Positions 17,363-27,043 are shown, counted from the stretch's first letter. The stretch is 64,000 bases of DNA from Rhodoferax potami (GCF_032193765.1 NZ_JAVBIJ010000001.1:372001-436000), one strand, 5' to 3'. The notes: a model not told the origin generated them from the sequence alone. Program-made: numbers and translations.

Positions 17363-18191
17363 GGCATTTCACCTGAATCAGCTCGGTCGCAAGACCGCCT
17401 GCGGGTGCAGCAGCAACCCGCAACGCGCTCAAGCACCCGCCCCACACGCAACCACTGTCCAGGGCCCATACATCCGGCCGGTGGAGCCAGCCCAGTGTGG
17501 ACCAGTGGCCAAACGCCATGACCTCACCGGTGGTCTGGCGGGCGGGGGCATCAAACCAAGGCACATAGCCTGCAGGTGTTGCCTCTAGGCCGCCGGAGTG
17601 TTTGAATTCCATGACACCTTCCGGCGTGCAATAACGAAGCCGGGTCAGCGCATTCACGATCACACGCAACCGGTCCGCACCGATGAGGGTGTCGCTCCAA
17701 GCGTCCGGGCCATTGCCATACATCTGCTGGAAGAAAAGGTGCGCATCCGACGCTTGAAGGGCGGCTTCCACCTCTTGGGCTAATGCTATTGTTTTGATAG
17801 CTGTCCACGCAGGTAATACGCCGGCGTGGACCATTAATATGCCTGAATCACCCACTTTTTCGTAAATGGCCAGTTTCTGGTGCCGTAGCCAGTACAAGAG
17901 CCCGGGCGCATCGTCGGCTTCCAGCAAGGGGGCGAGGGTATCGCGCTTGCCGGGTTTGCGGACCCCATAACTCACCGCGAGCAAATGCAGGTCGTGGTTG
18001 CCCAGCAAACAGCGGGCTGCGCTGCCGTAGCCCATTAAGCGGCGCAGTACCGCCGCAGATTCGGGGCCACGGTTCACCAGGTCGCCCAAAACATAGAGCG
18101 TGTCGCGGCTGGGAGAAAAGTCGATGGCTTGGGTGAGCCGTTCCAGAGCGGTGTCGCAGCCCTGAACATCCCCGATAAGGTACATTGCCAT
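17337..18191 (-). CDS. apaH: Symmetrical bis(5'-nucleosyl)-tetraphosphatase
   Basis: A 284-aa metallophosphatase hydrolysing Ap4A to ADP and acting on NpnN RNA caps. Motifs are YLIGDVQGCD, LGDLVNRGPES and LLGNHDLHLL. I chose the ATG at 18191 (MAMYLIGDV), matching the family's N-terminus, over an upstream codon at 18212. A copy of the dispersed repeat encodes the AIKTIAL segment in the middle. Divergent from the CBS-domain gene with starts 23 bp apart. Confidence 0.95.
   Translation of the reverse strand: MAMYLIGDVQGCDTALERLTQAIDFSPSRDTLYVLGDLVNRGPESAAVLRRLMGYGSAARCLLGNHDLHLLAVSYGVRKPGKRDTLAPLLEADDAPGLLYWLRHQKLAIYEKVGDSGILMVHAGVLPAWTAIKTIALAQEVEAALQASDAHLFFQQMYGNGPDAWSDTLIGADRLRVIVNALTRLRYCTPEGVMEFKHSGGLEATPAGYVPWFDAPARQTTGEVMAFGHWSTLGWLHRPDVWALDSGCVWGGCLSALRVAAAPAGGLATELIQVKCPQSQEPGD
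17785..17822 (-). repeat. Dispersed ~45-bp repeat, copy C (inside apaH)
   Basis: A shorter copy: GCTATTGTTTTGATAGCTG, then CCACGCAGGTAATACGCC. It aligns with the left two thirds of the other copies and is read in frame by apaH. Confidence 0.5.
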
Positions 18192-18214
18192 GGTCTCGAT
18201 TCTCGCTTGCATCC

Positions 18215-19516
18215 ATGGATTTCTTACTCATTCTGGTTCTCACCTTGCTCAACGGCGTATTCGCCATGTCGGAACTGGCGCTCACAGCCAGCCGCAAAGT
18301 CCGTTTGCAAACCATGGTGGAGGCTGGAGACAAGGGGGCCAAGGCGGCCTTGGCCCTGCTGGATAACCCGACCCAGTTTTTGTCTGTGGTGCAGGTGGGT
18401 ATTACCTCCATCGGCATGCTCAATGGCATTGTGGGTGAAGCGGCCTTCAGCGACGGCGTGGCGCATTGGTTGGAAACCCAGTTTTCGCTCTCCACCCGGG
18501 TAGCCGAGATTTCGGCCACTGCGCTGGTGGTGACCGGCATTACGTTCATCACCATTCTGTTCGGCGAGTTGGTGCCCAAGCGCATCGGGCAGCTCTATCC
18601 CGAAACCGTGGCACGGGCTCTAGCGATTCCTATGACCTGGGTGGCCACGGGGGCCAAACCTTTTGTGAAACTGCTGTCTTACGCGACCCACGCCACCCTG
18701 CGCCTGCTCCGCCTCAACGCCACCGACAACCGCGCGGTGACGGAAGAAGAAATATCCGCCAGCCTTGAAGAAGGGGTGGATGCCGGCATCATCGAGGAGC
18801 ACGAGCACCAGATGGTGCGCAATGTGTTCCACCTTGACGACCGGCCGTTGACTAGCATGATGCTGCCGCGGGTCGATATTGCGTGGATAGAGGCCGGTTT
18901 GAGCGTTCCCCAGGCGCTGGCCTTGGCGGGTGACACCCGCGAAGGTAACGGCCACTCCTGGTATCCGGTGTGCCGCGGCTCTTTGGACAATGTGGTGGGC
19001 CTGGTCAGCGTGTCCCGCTTGCTGGCCATGGGCGACACCTACACCGGTACCGTGGACTCATTGGCCGAGCAGGCGGTGTTTGTGCCCGAGACACTCACTG
19101 GCATGGAGCTGATCGAGCAATTCCGGGTGCGCTCGGCCCGGATGGTGTTTGTGGTGGATGAATATGGCGTGGTGCAGGGCCTGATGACCCCGCATGACCT
19201 GCTCGAGGCCATCACCGGTGAACTGCAACCAGACGCCAAGGAAGAGGCCTGGGCCACGCTGCAAGAGAATGGCCAATGGTTGTTGGATGGGCTCATGCCG
19301 GTGGGCGAGCTCAAAGCCCGCCTGGATATTCAGGATGAACTCCCTGATGAAGAGCGTGGCCGCTACAACACGCTGGCAGGGCTGCTGATGGCGGTGACCG
19401 GTCAACTCCCCCAGCCCGGTGCCCGCATTACTGTGGGCGAGTGGGTGTTTGAAGTGCAGACCCTCGAAGGCCGGCGTATCGACCAGGTGCGCGCGTTCAA
19501 AGAGCCCCTGGCATAA
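18215..19516 (+). CDS. CNNM/CorC-type membrane protein with CBS pair
   Basis: A 433-aa integral-membrane protein often annotated hemolysin-like. The N-terminal DUF21/CNNM domain has several helices (FLLILVLTLLNGVFAMSELA onward). A CBS pair follows at about residues 205-330, and a CorC/HlyC C-terminal domain after that (NTLAGLLMAVTGQLPQPG). This architecture fits magnesium or cobalt efflux; direct haemolytic function is unsupported. The ATG at 18215 is favoured over 18185, which overlaps the apaH start. Confidence 0.88.
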   Translation: MDFLLILVLTLLNGVFAMSELALTASRKVRLQTMVEAGDKGAKAALALLDNPTQFLSVVQVGITSIGMLNGIVGEAAFSDGVAHWLETQFSLSTRVAEISATALVVTGITFITILFGELVPKRIGQLYPETVARALAIPMTWVATGAKPFVKLLSYATHATLRLLRLNATDNRAVTEEEISASLEEGVDAGIIEEHEHQMVRNVFHLDDRPLTSMMLPRVDIAWIEAGLSVPQALALAGDTREGNGHSWYPVCRGSLDNVVGLVSVSRLLAMGDTYTGTVDSLAEQAVFVPETLTGMELIEQFRVRSARMVFVVDEYGVVQGLMTPHDLLEAITGELQPDAKEEAWATLQENGQWLLDGLMPVGELKARLDIQDELPDEERGRYNTLAGLLMAVTGQLPQPGARITVGEWVFEVQTLEGRRIDQVRAFKEPLA

Positions 19517-19534
19517 GTTTGGTATCCCGGGCGC

Positions 19535-20305
19535 TTAGAGCCGCCCGGTGAGCCGGTAGGCCACCCAGCCCACGTATTCATTGAGCACCATTTGCCAGTC
19601 GGAGACGCCGGCTTGCATCGAGTAGCGTGTCCACCGCGGGCTGCTTTCGGCGCGGAAGTCGACCGGGTAGGCCGTCACATTCCACCCCGCTTTCTCAAAG
19701 GTGGCCTTGGCCCGCTGCATGTGCCAGGCAGAGGTCAGCAGCAGCCAGCGGTTTTGCGGGTTGATGCCCGGTAGCTCGGCCGTCAGCACCGCGTTCTCAT
19801 ACGTGTTCCGCGAGACCGACTCGTAACGCACTTGCCCGTCCGGGACCCCCAGGCTGTCATAGAACCTGAGTGCCCGCTCAGCCTCGCTGGGCCCACCCCC
19901 GTTGGGGTCGCCTTCTCCACCCGTATAGATCACTGTCATTCCCGGATTCTTGAGCGCCAGCGCTGCAGAGACAGACAGGCGTTCGCCTGCGTCATTGGTC
20001 AACGGGTGGCGGTAGTCGGCCTGCAGGTGCCCCCGGGCCGTACCACCGCCCAAGACCACGATGCCGGCGTACCCGGAGATGTCTGTTTCCGGGGGGATCT
20101 CGGCATAAGGCGCTTCCAGCGTCCGGATCAGGAGTTCCGGCAATGGCATCCAGCCGATCAATGCCACCAGCACCGCGCTCCAGCCCAGGGCCGGTCGCGC
20201 CAGCGCCGGGCGTCGCTTGGCGAGCACCCACGCACTGATCAACACCAGGAGAACCCAGAACAAGGGCTGGGTGATCCACGCCACGATCTTCGAAAAAATA
20301 AACAT
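19535..20305 (-). CDS. YdcF/ElyC family DUF218 membrane protein
   Basis: A 256-aa protein with two N-terminal transmembrane helices (PLFWVLLVLISAWVL and LGWSAVLVALIGWMPL), then a DUF218 domain. Characteristic segments are GIVVLGGG, IYTGGEGDPNG, SRNTYENAVLTAELPG and LLLTSAWHMQRAKATFEKAG. ElyC-type relatives affect envelope biogenesis, but the biochemical role is not defined. Convergent with the CBS gene and divergent from the first chemosensory gene. Confidence 0.85.
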   Translation of the reverse strand: MFIFSKIVAWITQPLFWVLLVLISAWVLAKRRPALARPALGWSAVLVALIGWMPLPELLIRTLEAPYAEIPPETDISGYAGIVVLGGGTARGHLQADYRHPLTNDAGERLSVSAALALKNPGMTVIYTGGEGDPNGGGPSEAERALRFYDSLGVPDGQVRYESVSRNTYENAVLTAELPGINPQNRWLLLTSAWHMQRAKATFEKAGWNVTAYPVDFRAESSPRWTRYSMQAGVSDWQMVLNEYVGWVAYRLTGRL

Positions 20306-20422
20306 GAAAACTATCGCGAGAAGGAAGTGATAGAAAAGTTTGAGAAAAAATTTAAATCAAAATCAACACTAAAAGTGGAATTTTCGGTAAATTCGCCAAA
20401 TAGATTTTCAGGTGCTAAAAAC
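20306..20422. promoter_or_regulatory. AT-rich divergent control region at the start of the signalling island
   Basis: This 117-bp segment is strikingly AT-rich compared with its surroundings (for example AAAAAATTTAAATCAAAATC at about 20345). It separates ydcF from the first receiver gene and is the expected promoter of the chemosensory operon. I could not assign a confident -35/-10 pair. Confidence 0.5.
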
Positions 20423-20833
20423 ATGAAAAAAACAATTTTGACAGTTGAGGACGGCGATGGCATTCGCCGGCTGATTCGCATGACGCTCGAATATATGGGC
20501 TTTCTGGTGCTGGAGGCCAATGGCGGTGAGCAGGGCCTCGAAATGGCGCGTGAACACAAGCCCGACCTCGTGCTGATGGATGTCCGGATGCCCGGCGTTT
20601 CCGGGCTGACGGCCTGCGAAGTCATGCGCGCAGACCCCCAGCTTCGCAACGTGCCGGTGGTCATGTTGTCGGCCGCCGGTTCGGAGGACGACATTTCAGC
20701 CGGCATGGCAAGTGGCGCCAAGGCTTATCTGGTGAAGCCCTTTCAGCCTGTGGAGCTGATTGAGCTGGTGACCCGCCTGATTGAAGAGGCGGCCCAGCTA
20801 GAGCCTGCAGCCGCCGGCGCGGCCCACCGCTAA
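20423..20833 (+). CDS. CheY-like single-domain response regulator
   Basis: A 136-aa receiver domain. Acidic pair in [14 protein letters not shown], phospho-acceptor Asp in [10 protein letters not shown], Ser in VVMLSAAGS and Lys in AYLVKPF, so it should be phosphorylatable. The ATG at 20423 starts directly at the receiver fold; the upstream extension is a shadow of ydcF. It opens the chemosensory cluster and probably receives phosphate from the CheA encoded downstream. A 128-bp gap to the next gene contains no ORF I can support. Confidence 0.9.
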   Translation: MKKTILTVEDGDGIRRLIRMTLEYMGFLVLEANGGEQGLEMAREHKPDLVLMDVRMPGVSGLTACEVMRADPQLRNVPVVMLSAAGSEDDISAGMASGAKAYLVKPFQPVELIELVTRLIEEAAQLEPAAAGAAHR

Positions 20834-20961
20834 CTCACAAGGCTCTTTCATGTTTTCCCCAGCAGCGCAATGGAATATGGCCGGGCCCCGGCGCTGCCCT
20901 TTCGTTCTCGTCAACCCTGCGCCCAGCTGCCTGCAACTCCCCCCCGAAAGGACTCACTCCC

Positions 20962-22887
20962 ATGGCACTCGTTAAAAAAGCCGTTAGCGCACCGCATGGC
21001 GTCGCTGCAGATACCAACTCCGCCCGCGCATCCGCCGCTGTCACCCGTGAGGCTGAGGCCCAACGCAAGCGCGCCCGCACGCTGGCCAAGCAACAGCAAG
21101 CGGCAGAGCGCATTGCGGCGGCCACCACTGAGATGTCATCCGGCATCACCGAAGCGGCCTCTGCCGCCGAAGAGCTCAAGCGCGCATCCGACCAGATCGC
21201 CACCGGTGCCGAAGAGGCAACAGGCGCAGCCCAGGAGTCGCTGGCCGCATTCAAGCAGGTAGAAGGTGCCGTGACACGCCAGTTGCAAAACGCCAAGGCC
21301 AGTGCGGCCCGCGTGGAGTCCTCTCAGGCACTGATTGCCCGCACAGGCACCGAAGTGACCAGCCTGGTGGCTAATGTGGGGGTGTCGGCACAGCGGCAAG
21401 CGGCATCGGTGGGCATGGTGGCAGAGCTGGAAAAGCAGGCCGCCAATATCGGGGACATCGTCAAAGCGGTTGCCCGGATTGCAGACCAGACCAATCTGCT
21501 GGCACTCAATGCCGCGATTGAAGCCGCCCGCGCCGGGCAGCACGGCAAAGGCTTTGCAGTGGTGGCGGACGAGGTACGCACCTTGGCCGAGACCTCTGAG
21601 AAGAGCGCCAAACAAATCCAGGATCTCGTGGGCCAGATTCAGGGCGAGGTCAAAGTGATCGCCGAAGGCATTGGCCAATCAGCCAAAGCGGTGGAAGAGG
21701 AAGTGCAAAACGGCAAAGTGATCACCAGCCAGCTGGAGCAGATCCGCAAAGACACGGTGGAAATCGTGGGCGCCATCAGCGAGATCGCCACCGGTGCCCA
21801 GCAGTCTGCGACTGCAACCGTGCAGGCGCTCAAGGGTTCTGAAGATATTGCCGCGGCCGCCGAAGAGCAGTCCGCAGCCGCAGAAGAGGCCGCCAAAACG
21901 GTGGCAGAGCAGGCGCAGGCCCTGTCGCAATGCGAGCAAACCGCCCAAGGTCTGTCGGAATTGGCCGAGGACCTGAAGAACTCGACCGATGTTGCCAAGA
22001 GCGCCGAGGAAGTGGCCTCTGCCGCAGAAGAGTTGTCGTCCGCGGTGCAGGAAATCAGCCGCTCGGGCTCCCAGATCATGGCCGCCATCGACCAGATCCG
22101 CAAAGGTGCCGAGGTTCAATCCGCCGGAACCGAAGAGGCCTCTGCAGCCGTGACCCAGATCGAAAAGAGCGCCCAGTTGGCGGTGGAGCGCGGCACCGCC
22201 GGCACGGCCAAAGTGAAAGCGATTCGCGAACTGCTTGCCAGCAACAAGACCTCGGTGGACGCGCTAATTGCCAACGTGTTGGCCAGTGCAGACTCCAGCC
22301 GCCAAAGCATTCGCCAGGTGAAAGAGTTGGAGCTCGTGTCCCGCCGTATCGACAAGATTGTGGATGCGATCACCACGGTGTCGATCCAAACCAATATGTT
22401 GGCTGTGAACGGCTCGATCGAAGCGGCCCGGGCCGGTGAATTCGGCAAAGGGTTTGTGGTGGTTGCCACGGATATTCGCAACCTCGCCCAAGACTCTGCC
22501 GAGAACGCCGACCGCATCAAAGACCTGGTCAAGGCGGTGCAGGACCAGATCGGCGTTGTAGGCCGTGACCTTGAAGAAATCGTGTCGACTGCGGTTAACG
22601 AGGTTGAAAAGGCCAAAGCCACCACCGTCAATTTGCTCACCATCGAGAGCGATATTGCCGAGGTGGGCAACAACGTGGGCGAGATTCTGGCCGCTGCAAC
22701 AGAAATAGGAGCGGCAGTCGCACAGGTGAAGAGGGGTGTGGAGCAAATCGCGGGTGCTGCGCAAGAAGCTGCCAAAGCCTCGGAAGAGGCGGCCTCCGCA
22801 GCCAAGCAACAAGCCCAAGGCGCCGAAGAACTGGCGGCTGCTATCGAAGAGATCTCTTCACTCGCTGACGAACTCCAAAGCGCTTGA
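20962..22887 (+). CDS. Soluble chemoreceptor with two signalling hairpin tips
   Basis: A 641-aa methyl-accepting protein with no transmembrane segment. It is nearly all long Ala/Glu/Gln-rich coiled coil. A canonical receptor tip ([20 protein letters not shown]) lies near residues 173-200. A second, diverged tip ([19 protein letters not shown]) lies near residues 474-500, each followed by the GKGFAVVAD or GKGFVVVAT segment. Two tips in one chain imply two kinase-control modules or a tandem rod. Ala-Glu-Glu pentads ([21 protein letters not shown]) are candidate methylation sites for the cluster's CheR and CheB. A GAAAGG site precedes the ATG. It probably senses a cytoplasmic signal; the ligand is unknown. 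Confidence 0.92.
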   Translation: MALVKKAVSAPHGVAADTNSARASAAVTREAEAQRKRARTLAKQQQAAERIAAATTEMSSGITEAASAAEELKRASDQIATGAEEATGAAQESLAAFKQVEGAVTRQLQNAKASAARVESSQALIARTGTEVTSLVANVGVSAQRQAASVGMVAELEKQAANIGDIVKAVARIADQTNLLALNAAIEAARAGQHGKGFAVVADEVRTLAETSEKSAKQIQDLVGQIQGEVKVIAEGIGQSAKAVEEEVQNGKVITSQLEQIRKDTVEIVGAISEIATGAQQSATATVQALKGSEDIAAAAEEQSAAAEEAAKTVAEQAQALSQCEQTAQGLSELAEDLKNSTDVAKSAEEVASAAEELSSAVQEISRSGSQIMAAIDQIRKGAEVQSAGTEEASAAVTQIEKSAQLAVERGTAGTAKVKAIRELLASNKTSVDALIANVLASADSSRQSIRQVKELELVSRRIDKIVDAITTVSIQTNMLAVNGSIEAARAGEFGKGFVVVATDIRNLAQDSAENADRIKDLVKAVQDQIGVVGRDLEEIVSTAVNEVEKAKATTVNLLTIESDIAEVGNNVGEILAAATEIGAAVAQVKRGVEQIAGAAQEAAKASEEAASAAKQQAQGAEELAAAIEEISSLADELQSA

Positions 22888-22903
22888 ACCGGAGTAACGC
22901 GTT

Positions 22904-24460
22904 ATGAGCACTCCCAACAGTTCCATGCAGCCGCCCGGTGCGGCTGTGCCGGACGAAGGCGACAACGCCTCCGGGATCCGGCAGTACGTCACTTTCATGG
23001 CGGGGGACGAGGTCTTCGCGGTGGAAATGGCGCCGGTGCAAGAAATCATCCGTGTGCCTGAGGTTGTGCGGGTGCCCATGGCGCCTCACACCCTGGAGGG
23101 CCTGGCCAACCTGCGGGGCCATGTGTTGCCGATCGTGTCCTTGCGCCGCGCGCTGGGATTTGCCGAGCGGGTGTCTGACGACTCTTCGCGGGCCGTGGTC
23201 ATCAATTACGGCGAGCCTTTGGGCTTTGTGGTGGACCGGGTATCCAGCGTAGTTGGGGTAGACCCCAGCAAAATGGAAGGCCTGGACGGCGTCGGTTGCA
23301 CCGTCGATGCAGACCTGCTATCAGGCATCATCAAAGACGTGGGTGGCCACGCCATGGTGATGGTTCTGAACTTTCAGAAACTGATCGACCAGGAGTTTGC
23401 CCACATTGCCCGCATGCAGCGCGACCAGCAAGCCGCTGGCATCAGCAGCATGGGCTCTGGCACCACGGCCACTGCGCAGCACCTGGCCAGCGAAGACGAG
23501 TTGCACCTGGTGAGCTTTGATGTAGCGGCTCAGGAATACGCGATTGCGATTTCGGATGTGCAAGAAATTGTGCAAATCCCCGAGACCATCATCAAAGTGC
23601 CGCGCTCTCAGAGTCATGTACTGGGGGTGATGACCTTGCGCAACCGCCTGTTGCCGCTGGTCTCCTTGCGCAGCATGTTTGCACTCGACCGCCGCGCGTC
23701 GGATGAGTCCAGCCGCATCGTGGTGGTGTCGGTGCAGGGCGCATCAGTCGGCGTGGTGGTAGACAACGTGAACGAGGTGTTGCGGGTCCCGCAAAAGCTG
23801 GTGGAGCCCATGCCGCCCTTGTTGGCCCGCGAAGGCGATATGGCCGATATCACCGAAATCTGCAGCATCGACGGCGGCAAGCGCTTGGTGTCCATCATCT
23901 CTACCGACAACCTGTTTCGCCACTCTGCCATCAAGGACGCCCTGGCCAACCTCGATGCCGAGGGCCAGCGCCTGACAGACCGCCACCAGAACACGGGCCC
24001 GGATGATGAGCAGGTCGTGGTGTTCCGCCTCGGCACCGAGGAGTTCGGTGTGCCCATCGACAGCGTGCAGGAAATCGTGCGTGTGCCCGCAGAGCTGACG
24101 CATGTGCCCAAAGCACCTGCTGCGGTGGAGGGGGTTATCAACTTGCGTGGACAGGTCTTGCCGGTGATGGATTTGCGCCGTCGGCTGGGGCTGAACGGGG
24201 TGGCCCGTAATGATGGCCAACGCATCGTGGTCTTCATGATCCACAACGTGCGTACCGGTTTCATTGTGGATTCGGTGGCCGAAGTCCTGAAGGTGCCACT
24301 GCACGCGATCGAGCCGGCACCCCGCATGTCTGATGCGCAAAGCAGCCTGCTGGCCCGCATGGCCAACCTCGAGAAGCAGAAACGCATGCTCCAGCTGCTG
24401 GAACCCTCCCACTTGCTCGCCGACGCCGATCTGAACCAGGTTGCGGCGATCAGCGCCTGA
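22904..24460 (+). CDS. Triple CheW-domain coupling protein
   Basis: A 518-aa protein made of three tandem CheW domains, starting near residues 26 (RQYVTFMAGDEVFAVE), 199 (ELHLVSFDVAAQEYAI) and 369 (EQVVVFRLGTEEFGVP). Each contains the hallmark pattern VQEI(V/I)..P, then LRGHVLP, LRNRLLP or LRGQVLP. Ordinary CheW is a single domain of about 160 residues that links receptors to CheA. A covalent trimer could pre-organise array contacts with the two-tip receptor encoded just upstream (16-bp gap). The C-terminal 30 residues are charged and may be a coiled tail. Confidence 0.93.
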   Translation: MSTPNSSMQPPGAAVPDEGDNASGIRQYVTFMAGDEVFAVEMAPVQEIIRVPEVVRVPMAPHTLEGLANLRGHVLPIVSLRRALGFAERVSDDSSRAVVINYGEPLGFVVDRVSSVVGVDPSKMEGLDGVGCTVDADLLSGIIKDVGGHAMVMVLNFQKLIDQEFAHIARMQRDQQAAGISSMGSGTTATAQHLASEDELHLVSFDVAAQEYAIAISDVQEIVQIPETIIKVPRSQSHVLGVMTLRNRLLPLVSLRSMFALDRRASDESSRIVVVSVQGASVGVVVDNVNEVLRVPQKLVEPMPPLLAREGDMADITEICSIDGGKRLVSIISTDNLFRHSAIKDALANLDAEGQRLTDRHQNTGPDDEQVVVFRLGTEEFGVPIDSVQEIVRVPAELTHVPKAPAAVEGVINLRGQVLPVMDLRRRLGLNGVARNDGQRIVVFMIHNVRTGFIVDSVAEVLKVPLHAIEPAPRMSDAQSSLLARMANLEKQKRMLQLLEPSHLLADADLNQVAAISA

Positions 24461-24480
24461 AGAAAGAGAGAGATACCGCC

Positions 24481-25560
24481 ATGATCAAACTGCTCATCGT
24501 TGACGACTCCGCACTGATGCGGCGCCAATTGACGCAGTTGTTTCAAAGCGAAGGTGACTTCGACATCCGCCAGGCCCGCAACGGCCAGGATGCGGTGGAA
24601 CAAAACCTGAGCTTTGAGCCTGACGTCGTGACTCTGGACATCAACATGCCCGAGATGGACGGTATTACCGCCCTCTCCTTGATGATGGCCCAGCGGCCGG
24701 TGCCGGTGATCATGGTCTCGTCTCTCACCGAGAAAGGCGCACTGGCCACCTTTGAGGCCCTCAACCTCGGGGCGGTGGACTATGTGGCCAAGCCCGGTGG
24801 CACGATTTCGCTCACGCTGGACGACATCCGCAAGGACATGCTGGCCAAAGTGCGGGCAGCAGCCCGCTCGAAACTGCGGAGCAAAGCGACCTCGGGCGCA
24901 GAGCCCAGCTCATTGCGCGAGCGCATGGCAACCGACCGGCAGGTGGTGGCTGAGCGCGCGAGCCAGTTGGCGGCCAGCAAGCAAGACGGGGTGGTGCTGG
25001 TGGGGGTCTCTACCGGCGGCCCCCGCTCACTGGAAGAGGTGTTGCCTTTCTTCCCGGAAGACTTTCCTCTGCCGGTGCTGGTGGCGCAACACATGCCGGC
25101 CAGTTTTACCGCGCCTTTTGCAGGCCGCCTGAACGCCATGTGCCCCCTGGAGGTGCTGGAGGCCGATCGCCCCATGCCGGTGGTAGCCGGCAAGATTTAC
25201 ATCGGCAAAGGGGGTGCAGACATGGTGCTCAGCAAACGTGGCAACACCCTGACCGTGGCGCCCAAGCCGGAGTCGCCCGAGCACATGTGGCATCCGTCGG
25301 TGGAGTTGCTGGCGCGCAGTGCGCTTGAGCATGTGGCTCCCTCCAAGATCATCGCAGTGCTGCTCACCGGCATGGGCTACGACGGTGCCGAGGGGTTCGC
25401 AGAAATCAAACGGCGCGGTGGCAGCACGATTGCCGAGTCCGAAGAAACCGCCGTGGTGTACGGCATGCCCAAAGAACTGGTTCAGCGCAAAGGCGCAAGC
25501 CTGGTTCTCCCCTTAAACAAAATTGCAGCGCAGGTCAAAACCTGGGTTGCACGCACCTGA
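24481..25560 (+). CDS. cheB: Chemoreceptor glutamate methylesterase
   Basis: A 359-aa CheB. The N-terminal receiver (LIVDDSALMRRQL, VVTLDINMPEMDG, KPGG) is followed by the methylesterase domain. Catalytic Ser177 lies in VSTGGP, with His in AQHMP and Asp in LLTGMGYDGAEG. It removes methyl groups from, or deamidates, receptor glutamates, opposing the CheR encoded downstream. RBS-like AAGAAAGAGAGAG precedes the ATG. Confidence 0.95.
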   Translation: MIKLLIVDDSALMRRQLTQLFQSEGDFDIRQARNGQDAVEQNLSFEPDVVTLDINMPEMDGITALSLMMAQRPVPVIMVSSLTEKGALATFEALNLGAVDYVAKPGGTISLTLDDIRKDMLAKVRAAARSKLRSKATSGAEPSSLRERMATDRQVVAERASQLAASKQDGVVLVGVSTGGPRSLEEVLPFFPEDFPLPVLVAQHMPASFTAPFAGRLNAMCPLEVLEADRPMPVVAGKIYIGKGGADMVLSKRGNTLTVAPKPESPEHMWHPSVELLARSALEHVAPSKIIAVLLTGMGYDGAEGFAEIKRRGGSTIAESEETAVVYGMPKELVQRKGASLVLPLNKIAAQVKTWVART

Positions 25561-25570
25561 GGTACACACG

Positions 25571-26194
25571 ATGGGACTGATCAAACAAACTCCAGCGGAG
25601 GGCGTCCGCGGGGACACCCGGACCTCCGCGCGTGACTGCCCCAGCTTGTGCAAGCAATTGCTCGCCGCTGACCCCGAAGCGCGCCGCTGGGCTGCGCGGG
25701 ATCTGGTGGATTGCCCCGATTGCTCGGAGGCCCTGGTGGAAGCTTTGCAAGTCGAGCCTGATGCCTCGGTGCGTGAGGTCATGCTGACCAGCATCACCCG
25801 CATTGGTGACGGTACCGCTGTCAATGGCCTGGTGGCGTGCTTGCGCTCTGAGGATGCGGGCCTGCGGAACGAAGCCATCGAAGCCATGAAGCAACTGCCC
25901 GATGCGGTGGCACCGATCATGCTGGGCCTGTTGATGGATGAAGACAGCGATGTGCGCATCTTCGCGGTGAACATCCTGGAGTCCCTGCGCCACCCCTTGG
26001 TGGAGAACTGGCTGCTGCAGGTGATCGATGTGGACGACCATGTCAACGTCTGCGGCACCGCGGTGGATTTGCTGGGTGAGGTCGGTGGCGCAGCCTCACT
26101 CGAATCTCTGTTGCGCCTCAAAGTCCGGTTCGCTGATGAGCCTTACATCCAATATGCCGCTGATCTCGCGATCAAACGCATTCAAGAGAACTGA
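25571..26194 (+). CDS. HEAT-repeat protein in the chemosensory operon
   Basis: A 207-aa helical-repeat protein. After a polar N-terminus, successive ~31-residue helix pairs can be seen: LLAADPEARRWAARDLVD, EPDASVREVMLTSITRIG, SEDAGLRNEAIEAMKQLP and DEDSDVRIFAVNILESL. They match HEAT/PBS-lyase-type repeats, which are protein-protein adaptors. It lies 10 bp after cheB and 7 bp before cheR, so co-production with the adaptation enzymes is expected. The start at 25571 is preferred to 25523, which runs into cheB. Role inferred as an adaptor of the array or adaptation enzymes. Confidence 0.8.
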   Translation: MGLIKQTPAEGVRGDTRTSARDCPSLCKQLLAADPEARRWAARDLVDCPDCSEALVEALQVEPDASVREVMLTSITRIGDGTAVNGLVACLRSEDAGLRNEAIEAMKQLPDAVAPIMLGLLMDEDSDVRIFAVNILESLRHPLVENWLLQVIDVDDHVNVCGTAVDLLGEVGGAASLESLLRLKVRFADEPYIQYAADLAIKRIQEN

Positions 26195-26201
26195 GCACCG
26201 T

Positions 26202-27038
26202 ATGGCAGACGCCTCTATCTCCGAAGACGACTTCCAGAAATTCCGGGAGTTCTTCTATCGCAAAACCGGCATCCAGTTCGACATGTCCAAGCGCTACTTT
26301 GTGGACAAGCGGCTTCTGGAGCGAATGGCTGACACCGGCAACGCCACCTTTCGCAGCTACTTCACCATGCTGCGCTTTCAGGCCAGTGGGGTCGAGTTGC
26401 AGACGCTCACCAACTCCATGACGGTGAACGAGACCTACTTTTTCCGCGAGGAGTACCAGTTCAAGTGCCTGGTGAACTCCTTGTTGCCGGACTTGGTGTC
26501 GCGCAAGAAAGACGATGGTCCGCTGCGGATCTGGGTATTGCCTTCCTCTAGCGGAGAAGAACCCTATTCGATTGCGATCTACCTGCTGGAGCGCTGGGCC
26601 GGCATCCACAATTTTGATGTGGAAATCGTGGCGTCGGATATCGACACCCGGATCCTCGAGCAGGCCCGCCGTGGTTTGTATTCGCCGAGGTCGGTAGGGC
26701 AGTTGCCCACGGCATACCGGCAAAAGTACTTCCGGCAGATGGGGGAAGACTTTCAGATCTGCGACGACTTGCGTGGCGCCGTGGAGTACACCCGGGTCAA
26801 CTTGTCGGACCGGGCGGACACGCGTGCCTACCGCAATTTTGATGTGGTGTTCTGCCGCAACCTGCTGATCTATTTTGACGATGTGTCCCGCAAGGCGGCT
26901 GCGGAAACCTTTTACGACGCCCTTAAACCGGGGGGATTTATCTGCCTCGGACATTCCGAATCCATGAGCCGGATTTCTTCGCTCTACAAGGTGCGCAAGT
27001 TCCCCGAAGCGATTGTTTACCAGAAGCCAACGGAGTAA
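26202..27038 (+). CDS. cheR: Chemoreceptor glutamate methyltransferase
   Basis: A 278-aa CheR. The N-terminal helical domain begins EDDFQKFREFFYRKTG. The SAM-binding domain has RIWVLPSSSGEEPYSIAIY, where the common GC(A/S) before the SGEE is PSS, and VFCRNLLIYFD. It methylates receptor glutamates using S-adenosylmethionine. The ATG at 26202 gives the usual length. No TPR tail is present. Confidence 0.94.
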   Translation: MADASISEDDFQKFREFFYRKTGIQFDMSKRYFVDKRLLERMADTGNATFRSYFTMLRFQASGVELQTLTNSMTVNETYFFREEYQFKCLVNSLLPDLVSRKKDDGPLRIWVLPSSSGEEPYSIAIYLLERWAGIHNFDVEIVASDIDTRILEQARRGLYSPRSVGQLPTAYRQKYFRQMGEDFQICDDLRGAVEYTRVNLSDRADTRAYRNFDVVFCRNLLIYFDDVSRKAAAETFYDALKPGGFICLGHSESMSRISSLYKVRKFPEAIVYQKPTE

Positions 27039-27043
27039 ACCCC

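Noticed and set aside
18612..18640. Repeat copy in the CBS-domain gene (TCTAGCGATTCCTATG)
   Set aside because: Match is limited to a few bases and lacks the central GCGC block.
20870..21262. ORFs overlapping the receptor gene start
   Set aside because: They are antisense or out-of-frame shadows of the receptor's biased codons.
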